DNA of 46,159 nt from Chloroflexota bacterium (GTDB lineage Bacteria > Chloroflexota > Dehalococcoidia > Lucifugimonadales > Lucifugimonadaceae). The translations under genes and the position numbers were made by a program. Shown in pieces: positions 35,629 through 44,414 of the stretch (its first letter is position 1; each line of letters starts with the position of its first letter). The DNA is taken from assembly GCA_018649665.1 (NCBI GenBank), contig JABIHL010000073.1:1-46159 (forward strand), read 5' to 3'. Under the pieces are notes generated by a model, which had not been told where the DNA came from, made no database searches, and was given only the letters and a program-made list of their open reading frames with translations.

Positions 35629-38004
35629 TTGACGACAGATAATCCTTCAACTGAATCTTCAGCTAATGTCTTGCCTCACGTCGGAAGTTGGGTCGATGGT
35701 CGGTGGGTGAACGAGGGTGATCCTCGTGCCGCCCCGAAACGACCTGTTGCATCCGACCCAACTCTGGATCAATCTAAATCCCGTAGAGGGTTCACGATTC
35801 CGTTTCGGGTCGAATTCTCGATCTACACAGGATTGGTTCTAATTGCTCTCGCCATGCGGCTTTACGACCTTGGCGGTCGAGCTGTTCATCACGATGAGAG
35901 TCTCCATGGTTATTTCGCATATCAAATATTCAATGGCAGTGGATACGACCATAATCCGCTAATGCATGGAATGTTCCTGTTTCATTCCATCGCCACCTCG
36001 TTCTTCCTAGTCGGTGACAGTGATTTCTCTCTTCGACTTCCAATGGCTCTATTCGGGACTGGCCTTGTCCTTGTGCCACTGCTCCTAAAGCCTCGAATAG
36101 GTCAATTTGGGGCTTTGGCAGCCGGCGTTATGCTCGCGTTTTCGCCATCGATTCTTTACTACAGTCGATTCGCTCGAAACGACATCTTCATGGCTGTGTT
36201 CACACTGGCTCTGGTCGGGGTCATGTGGCGATACATTGACGAGCGTAAAAATCGTTGGCTCTACATCGGCGCTGGACTGGTTGCCATAGGATTCGCCACT
36301 AAAGAGACCCAGTACATCGTAATAGCGTTGCTTGGCGCGTTTCTCATTACTCAAGTATGGAAGGAACTGCGTGATTGGTTGTACGCCCGCCGGTCACTCG
36401 CCGAATTCAGTCCTGAAGCATCTTTCTTAGTACTGCTCGCCGCTTTGAGTCTGCCGCTTTTGGCGGCTGGTGTTGCTGTATTCCAGGGTGTTCTAGGCGT
36501 AACGCTGGCTGCAGAGGATGGCACGCCGGGAGTTCCCACTGGAAGTCCTAACGGAGCGGGCTGGAACGTTGCTATTGGTATTAGCGCAGCGTTCATTGCA
36601 GCGTCGTTAGCTGCTGGTTGGTATTGGAACAAACGGGTGTTCCTAGGCGCGTTCGCTGTATTTGCGATTGTATTTGTTTTGTTGTTCTCAAATTTCGGTT
36701 CCAATCCTGGCGGAATCGGCAGTGGAGCGTGGCAGTCGCTTGGCTATTGGATTGCCCAACATGATGTGGCTCGTGGGAATCAGCCTTGGTACTACTACTT
36801 CACTATTAGCTCGATCTACGAGTTCATGCCATTCGCAGTGGCGACCGGTGCTGCCATGTACTACGGGTTCAAATCGGGTCTTCGTCCATGGATTTTCATT
36901 GCACTGATCGCTGGTGCAATGTTGGTTCTGGCAAATGACAGTTTGAGTTTCCAAAAAGGAATCGTTCAGGGCGCTGAACAAGACGTTCTGAACTACGTCG
37001 GTCAACTAGCGTTGCTGACGGTATACGGATCTGCAATTGCGCTGACACTTGTAATACGAACTAACAAGTTCAACAAATTCCTGTTCTTCTGGACCGTCGG
37101 AACCTTCATTGCCTACACCCACGCTGGAGAGAAGATGCCGTGGTTGATCGTGAACATCGCTGTACCAGCAGTGATACTCGCAGCTAGCACGCTCAATGAC
37201 ATCGTCATGTCGATCGATTGGCGTAACGCTTGGCGAAACCGTGCGGGGCTCACGATCGTCGGTGTTCCGGTGTTCTATCTGATGCTTTGGAAAATTGTGT
37301 TCCATGATCTTGGGGAAGGAGCCGGTCAATTCGCAGCAGCTTGGGCGATCCTAGCTGTACTTGGGCTGCTTCTGCTCGGACTTCAAGTCTTAGGCTCAAG
37401 AATCGGTCGCTCACAGGCCCTCGGCATAGTTGGGCTCCTAACTGTAGTAATAATGTTTGGATTCACATTTAGAGCAGGATGGATCGCCAGCTTCGAGAAC
37501 GGCGACATTCCAGTCGAAATGCTTGTGTACACCCAGACTTCGCCTGACATACACAACTTGGCTAAAGAGATCGAACAGACTGCAAATCTCACTGGCGATC
37601 GTTACGAAATCAAACTCGCAATAGATATTCGTGACGCCTACTCTTGGCCTTGGCAGTGGTACCTCCGGCGGTACAACGAAGTCTCCTTCAGCGATCACAC
37701 ATCAGATGCCGTCGAAGTGGCTGACGACCGGTTGATCGCGGTAATTAACGCTAACAATCAGGCAACAGCCATAACGAAAATGCCAGATGGCTTTTCTGAA
37801 GGTCGAAAACTGGTTCACCGTTGGTGGTTCCCTGAACGGTATCGAGACGTAACTCCAAAAACGTTCTTTGATACGTTGTTGGATCGAAACCGCTGGGAAG
37901 GGTCGGTAGACTATTTCCTCTACAGAAAACTCTCAAACCCCTTGGGCACAATCGATTCCTACGTCTATTTCTCTGACGAAGTACCGCTAGTCCCTGCTAA
38001 GTAG
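35629..38004 (+). CDS. TIGR03663-family membrane protein (GT-C-like, Agl23-related)
   Basis: 791 aa; RLYDLGGRAVHHDESLHGYFAYQIFNGSGYDHNPLMHGMFLFH; ARNDIFMAVF; TTG start. Confidence 0.85.
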   Translation: MTTDNPSTESSANVLPHVGSWVDGRWVNEGDPRAAPKRPVASDPTLDQSKSRRGFTIPFRVEFSIYTGLVLIALAMRLYDLGGRAVHHDESLHGYFAYQIFNGSGYDHNPLMHGMFLFHSIATSFFLVGDSDFSLRLPMALFGTGLVLVPLLLKPRIGQFGALAAGVMLAFSPSILYYSRFARNDIFMAVFTLALVGVMWRYIDERKNRWLYIGAGLVAIGFATKETQYIVIALLGAFLITQVWKELRDWLYARRSLAEFSPEASFLVLLAALSLPLLAAGVAVFQGVLGVTLAAEDGTPGVPTGSPNGAGWNVAIGISAAFIAASLAAGWYWNKRVFLGAFAVFAIVFVLLFSNFGSNPGGIGSGAWQSLGYWIAQHDVARGNQPWYYYFTISSIYEFMPFAVATGAAMYYGFKSGLRPWIFIALIAGAMLVLANDSLSFQKGIVQGAEQDVLNYVGQLALLTVYGSAIALTLVIRTNKFNKFLFFWTVGTFIAYTHAGEKMPWLIVNIAVPAVILAASTLNDIVMSIDWRNAWRNRAGLTIVGVPVFYLMLWKIVFHDLGEGAGQFAAAWAILAVLGLLLLGLQVLGSRIGRSQALGIVGLLTVVIMFGFTFRAGWIASFENGDIPVEMLVYTQTSPDIHNLAKEIEQTANLTGDRYEIKLAIDIRDAYSWPWQWYLRRYNEVSFSDHTSDAVEVADDRLIAVINANNQATAITKMPDGFSEGRKLVHRWWFPERYRDVTPKTFFDTLLDRNRWEGSVDYFLYRKLSNPLGTIDSYVYFSDEVPLVPAK

Positions 38005-38047
38005 AACGTTTCTTCACACCAGAGTTCAAGGACACCGATAACTACGC

Positions 38048-39130
38048 ATGTTTTTTGGGAATAAAGCCTTTTGGCTCGGCGCTATTGGAAGCGCAGCGTT
38101 CCTTGCTGTGTTCGTTTGGTTGTTTGTCGACTTCGACATGATCGGCGATGTCCTGTCTGACGCCAACTACGTCTACATTGTTCCGTCTTTGGCGTTCTAC
38201 TTTGTAGCGGTGTGGTTCCGATCCCAACGCTGGAAATTCCTACTTCGTCCACTCATCGGCAAGCCTCAGAAAAGCATCTATTCGGTCGTTGTAGTCGGCT
38301 ACATGGCGAACAATCTAATTCCGGTTCGAATCGGTGAAGTTGTTCGTTCGTACTACCTGAGCCTTCGTGAATCATGCTCCGCTCCTGCGGCGTTCGGAAC
38401 GGTAGCCGTTGAACGAGCCACTGACGTACTAGCGTTATTGTTTTTCCTGGCAGCGGCTGGGCTGATGGGAACGGTTGGAGTAGAACGTGCAGTCGGCGAT
38501 ATTTCTTCTGACGTTCCTGGCGGGGCACCGATGCTCGCCGCCGTGGCTCTGTTGCCGTTCTTAGCAGTATTCAGCGTTGTATTGGTAATTTCCACTGCCA
38601 GCAGGACAACGGTTCTCGGGTGGCTCGACCGTTCTATGTTCATGCTCGGACGTGGCTTACGCGATCGTCTACTAGGCATTGCAGATCGACTACTTGAAGG
38701 GCTAACCGTTGTTAGTTCTACTGCTGATCTGGCCAAGGTGTTTGCGTGGTCGCTGCCGGTTTGGGCCTCAGAAGCTGCGATGTACTACCTGATTGCTATT
38801 GGCTTCGATCTTCGACCAATATTCGACAGCCAAGTCGAGTTTATCGCTGCGATACTTGTGTTCACCGCAGCAGCAAACCTCGCCGGTGTATTGCCGTCAA
38901 CAGCTGGTAGCTGGGGACCTTTCGACTTCTTCGGTGCCGCCGCATTGGTGGCACTTGGAGTAGGGCAGGAAGTCGCAGCTGCCTACGCTTTAACGGTTCA
39001 CGTGGTGCTTTGGGTACCGCCGACAGTTGTGGGAGCCGTGCTGTTGGTCATGGACGGCAATTCGCTTTCCAGCCTGATGAAGGGTGCGAATGAGTCGCAA
39101 CAGCCGATCGCAGGAGATATTTCGTCCTAA
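38048..39130 (+). CDS. Flippase-like / lysylphosphatidylglycerol synthase TM-region family membrane protein
   Basis: RSQRWKFLLRPL, GYMANNLIPVRIGEVVRSYYLSLRE, AAANLAGVLPSTAGSWGPFDFFGAAAL. Confidence 0.85.
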   Translation: MFFGNKAFWLGAIGSAAFLAVFVWLFVDFDMIGDVLSDANYVYIVPSLAFYFVAVWFRSQRWKFLLRPLIGKPQKSIYSVVVVGYMANNLIPVRIGEVVRSYYLSLRESCSAPAAFGTVAVERATDVLALLFFLAAAGLMGTVGVERAVGDISSDVPGGAPMLAAVALLPFLAVFSVVLVISTASRTTVLGWLDRSMFMLGRGLRDRLLGIADRLLEGLTVVSSTADLAKVFAWSLPVWASEAAMYYLIAIGFDLRPIFDSQVEFIAAILVFTAAANLAGVLPSTAGSWGPFDFFGAAALVALGVGQEVAAAYALTVHVVLWVPPTVVGAVLLVMDGNSLSSLMKGANESQQPIAGDISS

Positions 39131-40467
39131 TGAAAATTGGAATCATCGGTGCCGGTGCGGCAGGACTTTCCGCAGCGTTTGATCTTTCTGCCAAAGGGCA
39201 CAAAGTAGTCGTGTACGAATCAGCACCGTTCATTGGAGGGCAGGCTTCGACCATTCCGGTAGGTGGGAGTCCGTTAGAGCGCGGTTATCACCACCTGTTC
39301 ACCAACGATCAGGCTATTCTCGATTTGATGGCTGATCTCGGCGTTGCCGAGGCAATGAAGTGGTATCCGTCCCGGGTAGGCACGTACACATCTGGCAAGG
39401 TCTACAAAACGACTACTGCACTAGATCTTCTTCGCTTTGGAGCGATTCCGTTCTTCGATCGAATCAAGCTCGGATTATTTGCACTGAAGGTCGGTCGCAT
39501 CAAGGAATGGCGTGACCTTGAAGATCAGACAGCCGACTATTGGCTAAGAGAACGTCTTGGCGGCAAAGCGTATGAGAAGGTTTGGGCGCCGCTTCTCAAG
39601 GGCAAGTTCGGCGATTTTTATGATCAGATCGGTATGCCGTGGTTTTGGTCGAAGATTCAAACAAGATTCGCTTCCCGGCAAGGTATACGTGGTCGAGAGA
39701 TGCTCGGTTACCCAGATGGCAGCTTCGACACTATCTTCGACAAACTAACTGCCGCGATTAAATCCCGTGGCGGCGAAATTCATATTTCTACACCTGTCGA
39801 GAGAGTTGAAGTTGTCGATGGAGTTGCGAAGGCATTGATTGCTAAGTCACCATCGGGCGAGCAAATTCGTGAAGAGTTCGACACCATTTTGTCGACGGTT
39901 CCTTCATTCTCTTTCCCTGACCTAGTCGATCTGCCAGATGACTACAAACAACGCCTAACCGATGTTCACTATCTTGCAGCTGTGGTCGTGGTTCTTGAGA
40001 TGGATCGACCTCTCACTAAGTACTACTGGATGAACATCGCTGATTCCGAGGTTCCATTCTTAGGCTTGATCGAGCACACGAACATGCTTCCGAAAGAGTG
40101 GTACGACGGCAGAAATATTCTTTATCTGACGAACTATCTCGACCGGACCGACCCGGTGTACAGCATGTCGCAGGACGAATTACTCGACTTGTACTTGCCG
40201 CATCTGACGAAGTTCAATCCTGAATTCGACCGGTCATGGGTCAAAAAGGTTCATTACAACGCACTTAGCGCGGCGCAACCAATTATCGGCACCAACTATT
40301 CCAAAGCGATTGCCGATCATCGAACGCCGGTGAAGAAGCTTTATCTGGCGAACACTACTCAGATCTACCCTGAAGACCGTGGGACAAACTATTCGATCAA
40401 GATGGGTAGAGAACTCGCCGAGATGATCGTCGAAGATGAACAACGCGGTTGGAACAGCTGGAAGTAA
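39130..40467 (+). CDS. NAD(P)/FAD-dependent oxidoreductase (amine oxidase/protoporphyrinogen oxidase-like)
   Basis: MKIGIIGAGAAGLSAAFDLSAKGHKVVVYES dinucleotide fold; C-terminal LANTTQIYPEDRGTNYSIKMGRELA; TAATG overlap with upstream gene. Confidence 0.88.
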   Translation: MKIGIIGAGAAGLSAAFDLSAKGHKVVVYESAPFIGGQASTIPVGGSPLERGYHHLFTNDQAILDLMADLGVAEAMKWYPSRVGTYTSGKVYKTTTALDLLRFGAIPFFDRIKLGLFALKVGRIKEWRDLEDQTADYWLRERLGGKAYEKVWAPLLKGKFGDFYDQIGMPWFWSKIQTRFASRQGIRGREMLGYPDGSFDTIFDKLTAAIKSRGGEIHISTPVERVEVVDGVAKALIAKSPSGEQIREEFDTILSTVPSFSFPDLVDLPDDYKQRLTDVHYLAAVVVVLEMDRPLTKYYWMNIADSEVPFLGLIEHTNMLPKEWYDGRNILYLTNYLDRTDPVYSMSQDELLDLYLPHLTKFNPEFDRSWVKKVHYNALSAAQPIIGTNYSKAIADHRTPVKKLYLANTTQIYPEDRGTNYSIKMGRELAEMIVEDEQRGWNSWK

Positions 40468-40522
40468 ACTTCCTCGATCTCAATAGCACGAAGTAACAAG
40501 AACAGACTGGAAATACGGAACT

Positions 40523-41305
40523 ATGGGACAACTCGAAGGTCAAGTAGCGATCATCACTGGCGCTGGAACGGGAATCGGCCGAGAAGCCGCGTTGATGTTC
40601 GCCGATCAAGGGGCGAAACTGGTTCTTGCCGGACGTCGAATTGAACCGCTGAACGAAGTTGTCGCGCTAATCGAAGCCAAAGGCGGATCAGCAGTCGCCA
40701 AGTCAGTCGATTTGGAAGATGGCGATGCCGCCGCCGCTCTCGGTACTTGGACCATTGCCGAGTTTGGACAAGTTGATGTTCTTGTGAACAATGCGGGCCA
40801 CAGCTCTCATGTGCGATCGATTCAGTACGTGGGCCCTGAAGAATGGGCGAGCGTGTTCAGAGTGAACGTCGAAGGCGTTTACCGTCTAACTCAGTCAGTC
40901 GTTGCTTCGATGATCGAAAACGGTGGCGGAACTGTAGTGACGACATCGTCTTACGCAGCACTCCACCCCGGATTGCTTGGCGGAGCGGCTTACAGTGCTG
41001 CGAAGTCGGCTTCGTACAACATGATGCGTGGAATCAATTCCGAGCTAAACGCTAAAGGCATTCGGGCTTCGACGATCCTGCCGGCTGAGGTTGATACGCC
41101 TATTCTCAATAACAGACCTCATAATCCAGATGCCGACGCTCGTGCAACGATGATGATGCCGGAAGACGTTGCCGCGGCTATTTTGCTGTGTGCGACTCTA
41201 CCCGGGCGAACGGTTATCGAAGAGATCGTAATGTCGCCGACTCAGCCTCGTGATCGATCCATCGACATGGAAGTTGCCGCTAAAGCGGGATCCCCCGACG
41301 AATAG
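40523..41305 (+). CDS. SDR-family oxidoreductase
   Basis: AIITGAGTGIGREAALMFADQG; NNAGHSS; YSAAKSA. Confidence 0.93.
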   Translation: MGQLEGQVAIITGAGTGIGREAALMFADQGAKLVLAGRRIEPLNEVVALIEAKGGSAVAKSVDLEDGDAAAALGTWTIAEFGQVDVLVNNAGHSSHVRSIQYVGPEEWASVFRVNVEGVYRLTQSVVASMIENGGGTVVTTSSYAALHPGLLGGAAYSAAKSASYNMMRGINSELNAKGIRASTILPAEVDTPILNNRPHNPDADARATMMMPEDVAAAILLCATLPGRTVIEEIVMSPTQPRDRSIDMEVAAKAGSPDE

Positions 41306-41311
41306 GGCGAT

Positions 41312-41713
41312 CTATTCACTCGCACCGTTCGAGAAGTAGTCGATCATTGGCGTGAAGTAGAAATCTTGCCATCCAGACTCATAGCCGTCGGCTTGATCGT
41401 CGGGAATGTTCCAGTGGCGAAGCGTTAACTTGGTTCCGGTATCGATCCGCTCAAGAGTGATTTCGATAGAAGAATCGGGGTCACTGCCCTCGAACTCTGT
41501 CGTGCGCCAGGTTTGAAGGATTCGCTTGCCATCGTCGAGTTCTAAATTGATCCCGTTAATATAACCGTCATGAGCTGTGAATATTCCGGCGATCTCATTC
41601 GTTGCGGTTGCTGGCGATTGAGTCATTGCACCGTGCTGTTTGCCATCTAACCACGCGTCGAATATTTTCTTAGGCGATGTCGGAATTTCAGTTGTAATTG
41701 TGAATTTGTTCAT
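41312..41713 (-). CDS. SRPBCC / AHSA1-like START-domain protein
   Basis: FTITTEIPTSPKKIFDAWLDGKQHGAMT...; C-terminal SGWQDFYFTPMIDYF. Confidence 0.82.
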   Translation of the reverse strand: MNKFTITTEIPTSPKKIFDAWLDGKQHGAMTQSPATATNEIAGIFTAHDGYINGINLELDDGKRILQTWRTTEFEGSDPDSSIEITLERIDTGTKLTLRHWNIPDDQADGYESGWQDFYFTPMIDYFSNGASE

Positions 41714-41753
41714 TACGGCTTGTACTGCTAACAGCAGAACTGTGTGGTGCTAA

Positions 41754-43037
41754 CTAACGATCGAAAGCATCGGAGATCATATCTGGGTCATAGCCAGTCC
41801 ACGTATCTCGATACTGTACGCGACGTTCGCCTCGTTCACCAACAACCTCGAATACAGGAGACTCGTGTCCACCCCAATGGAAGTGTTGTCCCGGTTCGTC
41901 AGTGACTTCGACAGAGATGTCTGGTCTGTCGAACAAATCCTTTCGAAGCCGAGTACCTAGACCGGGGCCTTCTGGAGCGAGCATGTAGCCATCAACAACT
42001 TTGATGTTTGTTTCGAGAACTTTCTCGTACCAGCCGCCTTTACCGTAGAAAGCTCGGCAGCTTTCCATCAAAAACACGTTCGGGGCATTCATTGAGATAT
42101 GTGCGCACGCAAACACGTTTACTGGGCCTGTCATATCGTGGGGAGCTACCGGACGCTGCTCGGCTTCTGCCATCGTGCAAATTTTCTTTGTTTCTGTGAT
42201 GCCGCCCGTCCAAATCAAGTCGGGCATAACGACTTCGGCTGCTCCTGCCTTTAGATACTCTCTGAACTGATATTTACTGATTAGTCGTTCAGAAACACAA
42301 ACAGGAGCTTCGATTTCGTCGGCAAGTCGCAGGTGGCTTTCGACGTTAGTTGGCTGAATGAGCTCCTCTTGCCACATCATGTCGAGGTGATCCATCGCCT
42401 TGCCGATCTTGATCGCTGAGTTGAGGTTCCAGCGTCCGTGCCCATCATTGGCTACTTCGATCTGATCACCCACGGCGGCTCGGATGTCCTCGACTGGCTT
42501 TATCAGCAGCTTCATATCTTCATTTGAGATGTGGGTGCCACGGTTGATGTCAGCAAACTGGTCGGTGAACGCCCATTTCATCGCTGTGATGCCATCGTCG
42601 AGAAGGCTCTTTGCAAGCGTGCCCGCGTCGACGATCGCCATCTCCATATCTTTGTTGTCACCGTACTGGCCGGTGGTGTTGTACGTTCGAACTTTGTCTC
42701 GGCATGCGCCACCGAGCATGTTGTAGATGGGTTGCCCTGCGACTTGCCCTGCGATGTCCCACAAAGCGATATCAATAGCGGAAATTGCCCGCGCCTCTGC
42801 TCCTGCATATCCGAAAGCGTTCGCCATATCGAACATGTCTCGCCAGTGACGTTCAATCGCCAAGGGATCCTTTCCGATTAGCATCGGCGCAAACATTTCG
42901 TGGATGCATCCAGTCACTGCTCTTGGTCCGAAGAAGGTTTCGCCTAGTCCAACGTGTTCCGAATCAGTTTTAACTTGAACCCACGTAACCATTGGGAATT
43001 CTTCTACCAGGATTGTTTCAATTGACGTGATTTTCAC
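41754..43037 (-). CDS. Enolase-superfamily dehydratase-like protein (galactonate/gluconate dehydratase-like)
   Basis: GTG start at 43037 (VKITSIETILVEEF) matches paralog N-termini; NDGHGRWN, MPDLIWTGGITE, APHDMTGP. Confidence 0.9.
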   Translation of the reverse strand: MKITSIETILVEEFPMVTWVQVKTDSEHVGLGETFFGPRAVTGCIHEMFAPMLIGKDPLAIERHWRDMFDMANAFGYAGAEARAISAIDIALWDIAGQVAGQPIYNMLGGACRDKVRTYNTTGQYGDNKDMEMAIVDAGTLAKSLLDDGITAMKWAFTDQFADINRGTHISNEDMKLLIKPVEDIRAAVGDQIEVANDGHGRWNLNSAIKIGKAMDHLDMMWQEELIQPTNVESHLRLADEIEAPVCVSERLISKYQFREYLKAGAAEVVMPDLIWTGGITETKKICTMAEAEQRPVAPHDMTGPVNVFACAHISMNAPNVFLMESCRAFYGKGGWYEKVLETNIKVVDGYMLAPEGPGLGTRLRKDLFDRPDISVEVTDEPGQHFHWGGHESPVFEVVGERGERRVQYRDTWTGYDPDMISDAFDR

Positions 43038-43120
43038 GTTCTGACTCCGCTCGATAGTGTCTGTGATCGGTTGATCGACGTATTCTATTGCGCATATTAG
43101 ATTGTTGAGAGGAATTTGCG

Positions 43121-43771
43121 TTGCCAAAAGACATCACGGAACGACTGGCGGCTTGCTACACCGGAGCCGTTTATGACGTAATGCGAGAGATGGGACACCC
43201 CGATTGCGTGTTGCCGCACGAAATTCGTCCGCTCGACGACACTCAGACTCTTGCCGGACCCATTTGGACGTGCAGTGGTCGTATCGACGAAACAATTTCT
43301 AACGACGATTCATTGATGAGTTGGACCGGATTGCTCAGTAAAGCGCCTTCAGGTTCAGTGCTGGTTTGCCAGCCAAATGACTCGACCATCGCTCACATGG
43401 GTGAACTTTCAGCGGAGACTTTGAATCATCGTGGCGTGCTCGGATATGTCGTTGATGGTGGAAACCGAGACTCAGATTTCATCAAGAAACTCGGTTGGCC
43501 TGTGTTCTTTCGCTACTTCACTCCTAAGGACGTAGTAGGCAAGTGGGCAGTGGAATCGATGGGTGAACCGATCGTAATCGGTGATGTTGAAATCACGTCA
43601 GGTGATTGGATTCTTGCTGATATCGACGGTGTTGTGGTTATTCCCCAGTCGATGATCGAGTCGGTTCTCGATAAGACCGAAGAGATCATGTCGACCGAGA
43701 GTGAGCTTAGGACGATGATTCTGAACGGCATGGATCCACAGGAAGCGTATAAAAAGTACCGACTCTTCTGA
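43121..43771 (+). CDS. RraA-like family protein (4-hydroxy-4-methyl-2-oxoglutarate aldolase/dimethylmenaquinone methyltransferase family)
   Basis: AACYTGAVYDVMREMG, LAGPIWTC, GVLGYVVDGGNRDSDFIKKLGWPVFFRY, DWILADIDGVVVIP; TTG start with gagagga upstream. Confidence 0.88.
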   Translation: MPKDITERLAACYTGAVYDVMREMGHPDCVLPHEIRPLDDTQTLAGPIWTCSGRIDETISNDDSLMSWTGLLSKAPSGSVLVCQPNDSTIAHMGELSAETLNHRGVLGYVVDGGNRDSDFIKKLGWPVFFRYFTPKDVVGKWAVESMGEPIVIGDVEITSGDWILADIDGVVVIPQSMIESVLDKTEEIMSTESELRTMILNGMDPQEAYKKYRLF

Positions 43772-43875
43772 GTCTTAAAGATTCGCTCAAATTACGTTGT
43801 CTCGCATATTGGGCTCTGCTAGGATTGTGATTCAATTCTCGAAGTCGAATATTCCACTTTTTCGTTGAGGCTAAA

Positions 43876-44370
43876 TTGACCACTGCTGAGACAGCGCAGA
43901 GCTCGAAATTACGTGAACAAATCAGGCAAGTGCTGAACGCTCAGCCACAGCCGACGGTAACAGTCCTTTCATCGTTAATCGCGATACAGGATTCGATTCA
44001 CTATCTTCCTGACGAAGCCATCAAAGAGACGGCTACGTTCTGCGGCTCTACCATCAACGAGGTGTGGAGCGTTGCGTCGTTCTACACGAACTTCCGTTTC
44101 ACAGAACCTGGCGATAAGACGCTCGATGTGTGCTGGGGGCCTGCCTGCCACGTTGTTGGGGCGCAAGCAATTCTCGATTCGGTGCACACCGCTCTCGAAA
44201 TCAAAGAAGAGGGCGAAAGTCCCGACCGCAAAGTGACTCTCAAGTACAACACCTGTTTGGGTGCTTGTGCGCAGGGTCCGGTTATCGCAATTAATCATCA
44301 TCTAATCGGCAAACAGACTCCGGAGTCCGCAGCGAAGATCGCTCGAGAGCTTCGAGGCCAGAGCAGCTAG
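43876..44370 (+). CDS. nuoE: NADH-quinone oxidoreductase subunit E (24 kDa-like, 2Fe-2S)
   Basis: VWSVASFYTNFRF; CWGPACHVVGAQAI; CLGACAQGP; TTG start. Confidence 0.93.
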   Translation: MTTAETAQSSKLREQIRQVLNAQPQPTVTVLSSLIAIQDSIHYLPDEAIKETATFCGSTINEVWSVASFYTNFRFTEPGDKTLDVCWGPACHVVGAQAILDSVHTALEIKEEGESPDRKVTLKYNTCLGACAQGPVIAINHHLIGKQTPESAAKIARELRGQSS

Positions 44371-44414
44371 CTAACAAGCTAGTCGATCAAGAGCACCAGA
44401 GGACCAGATAACCG

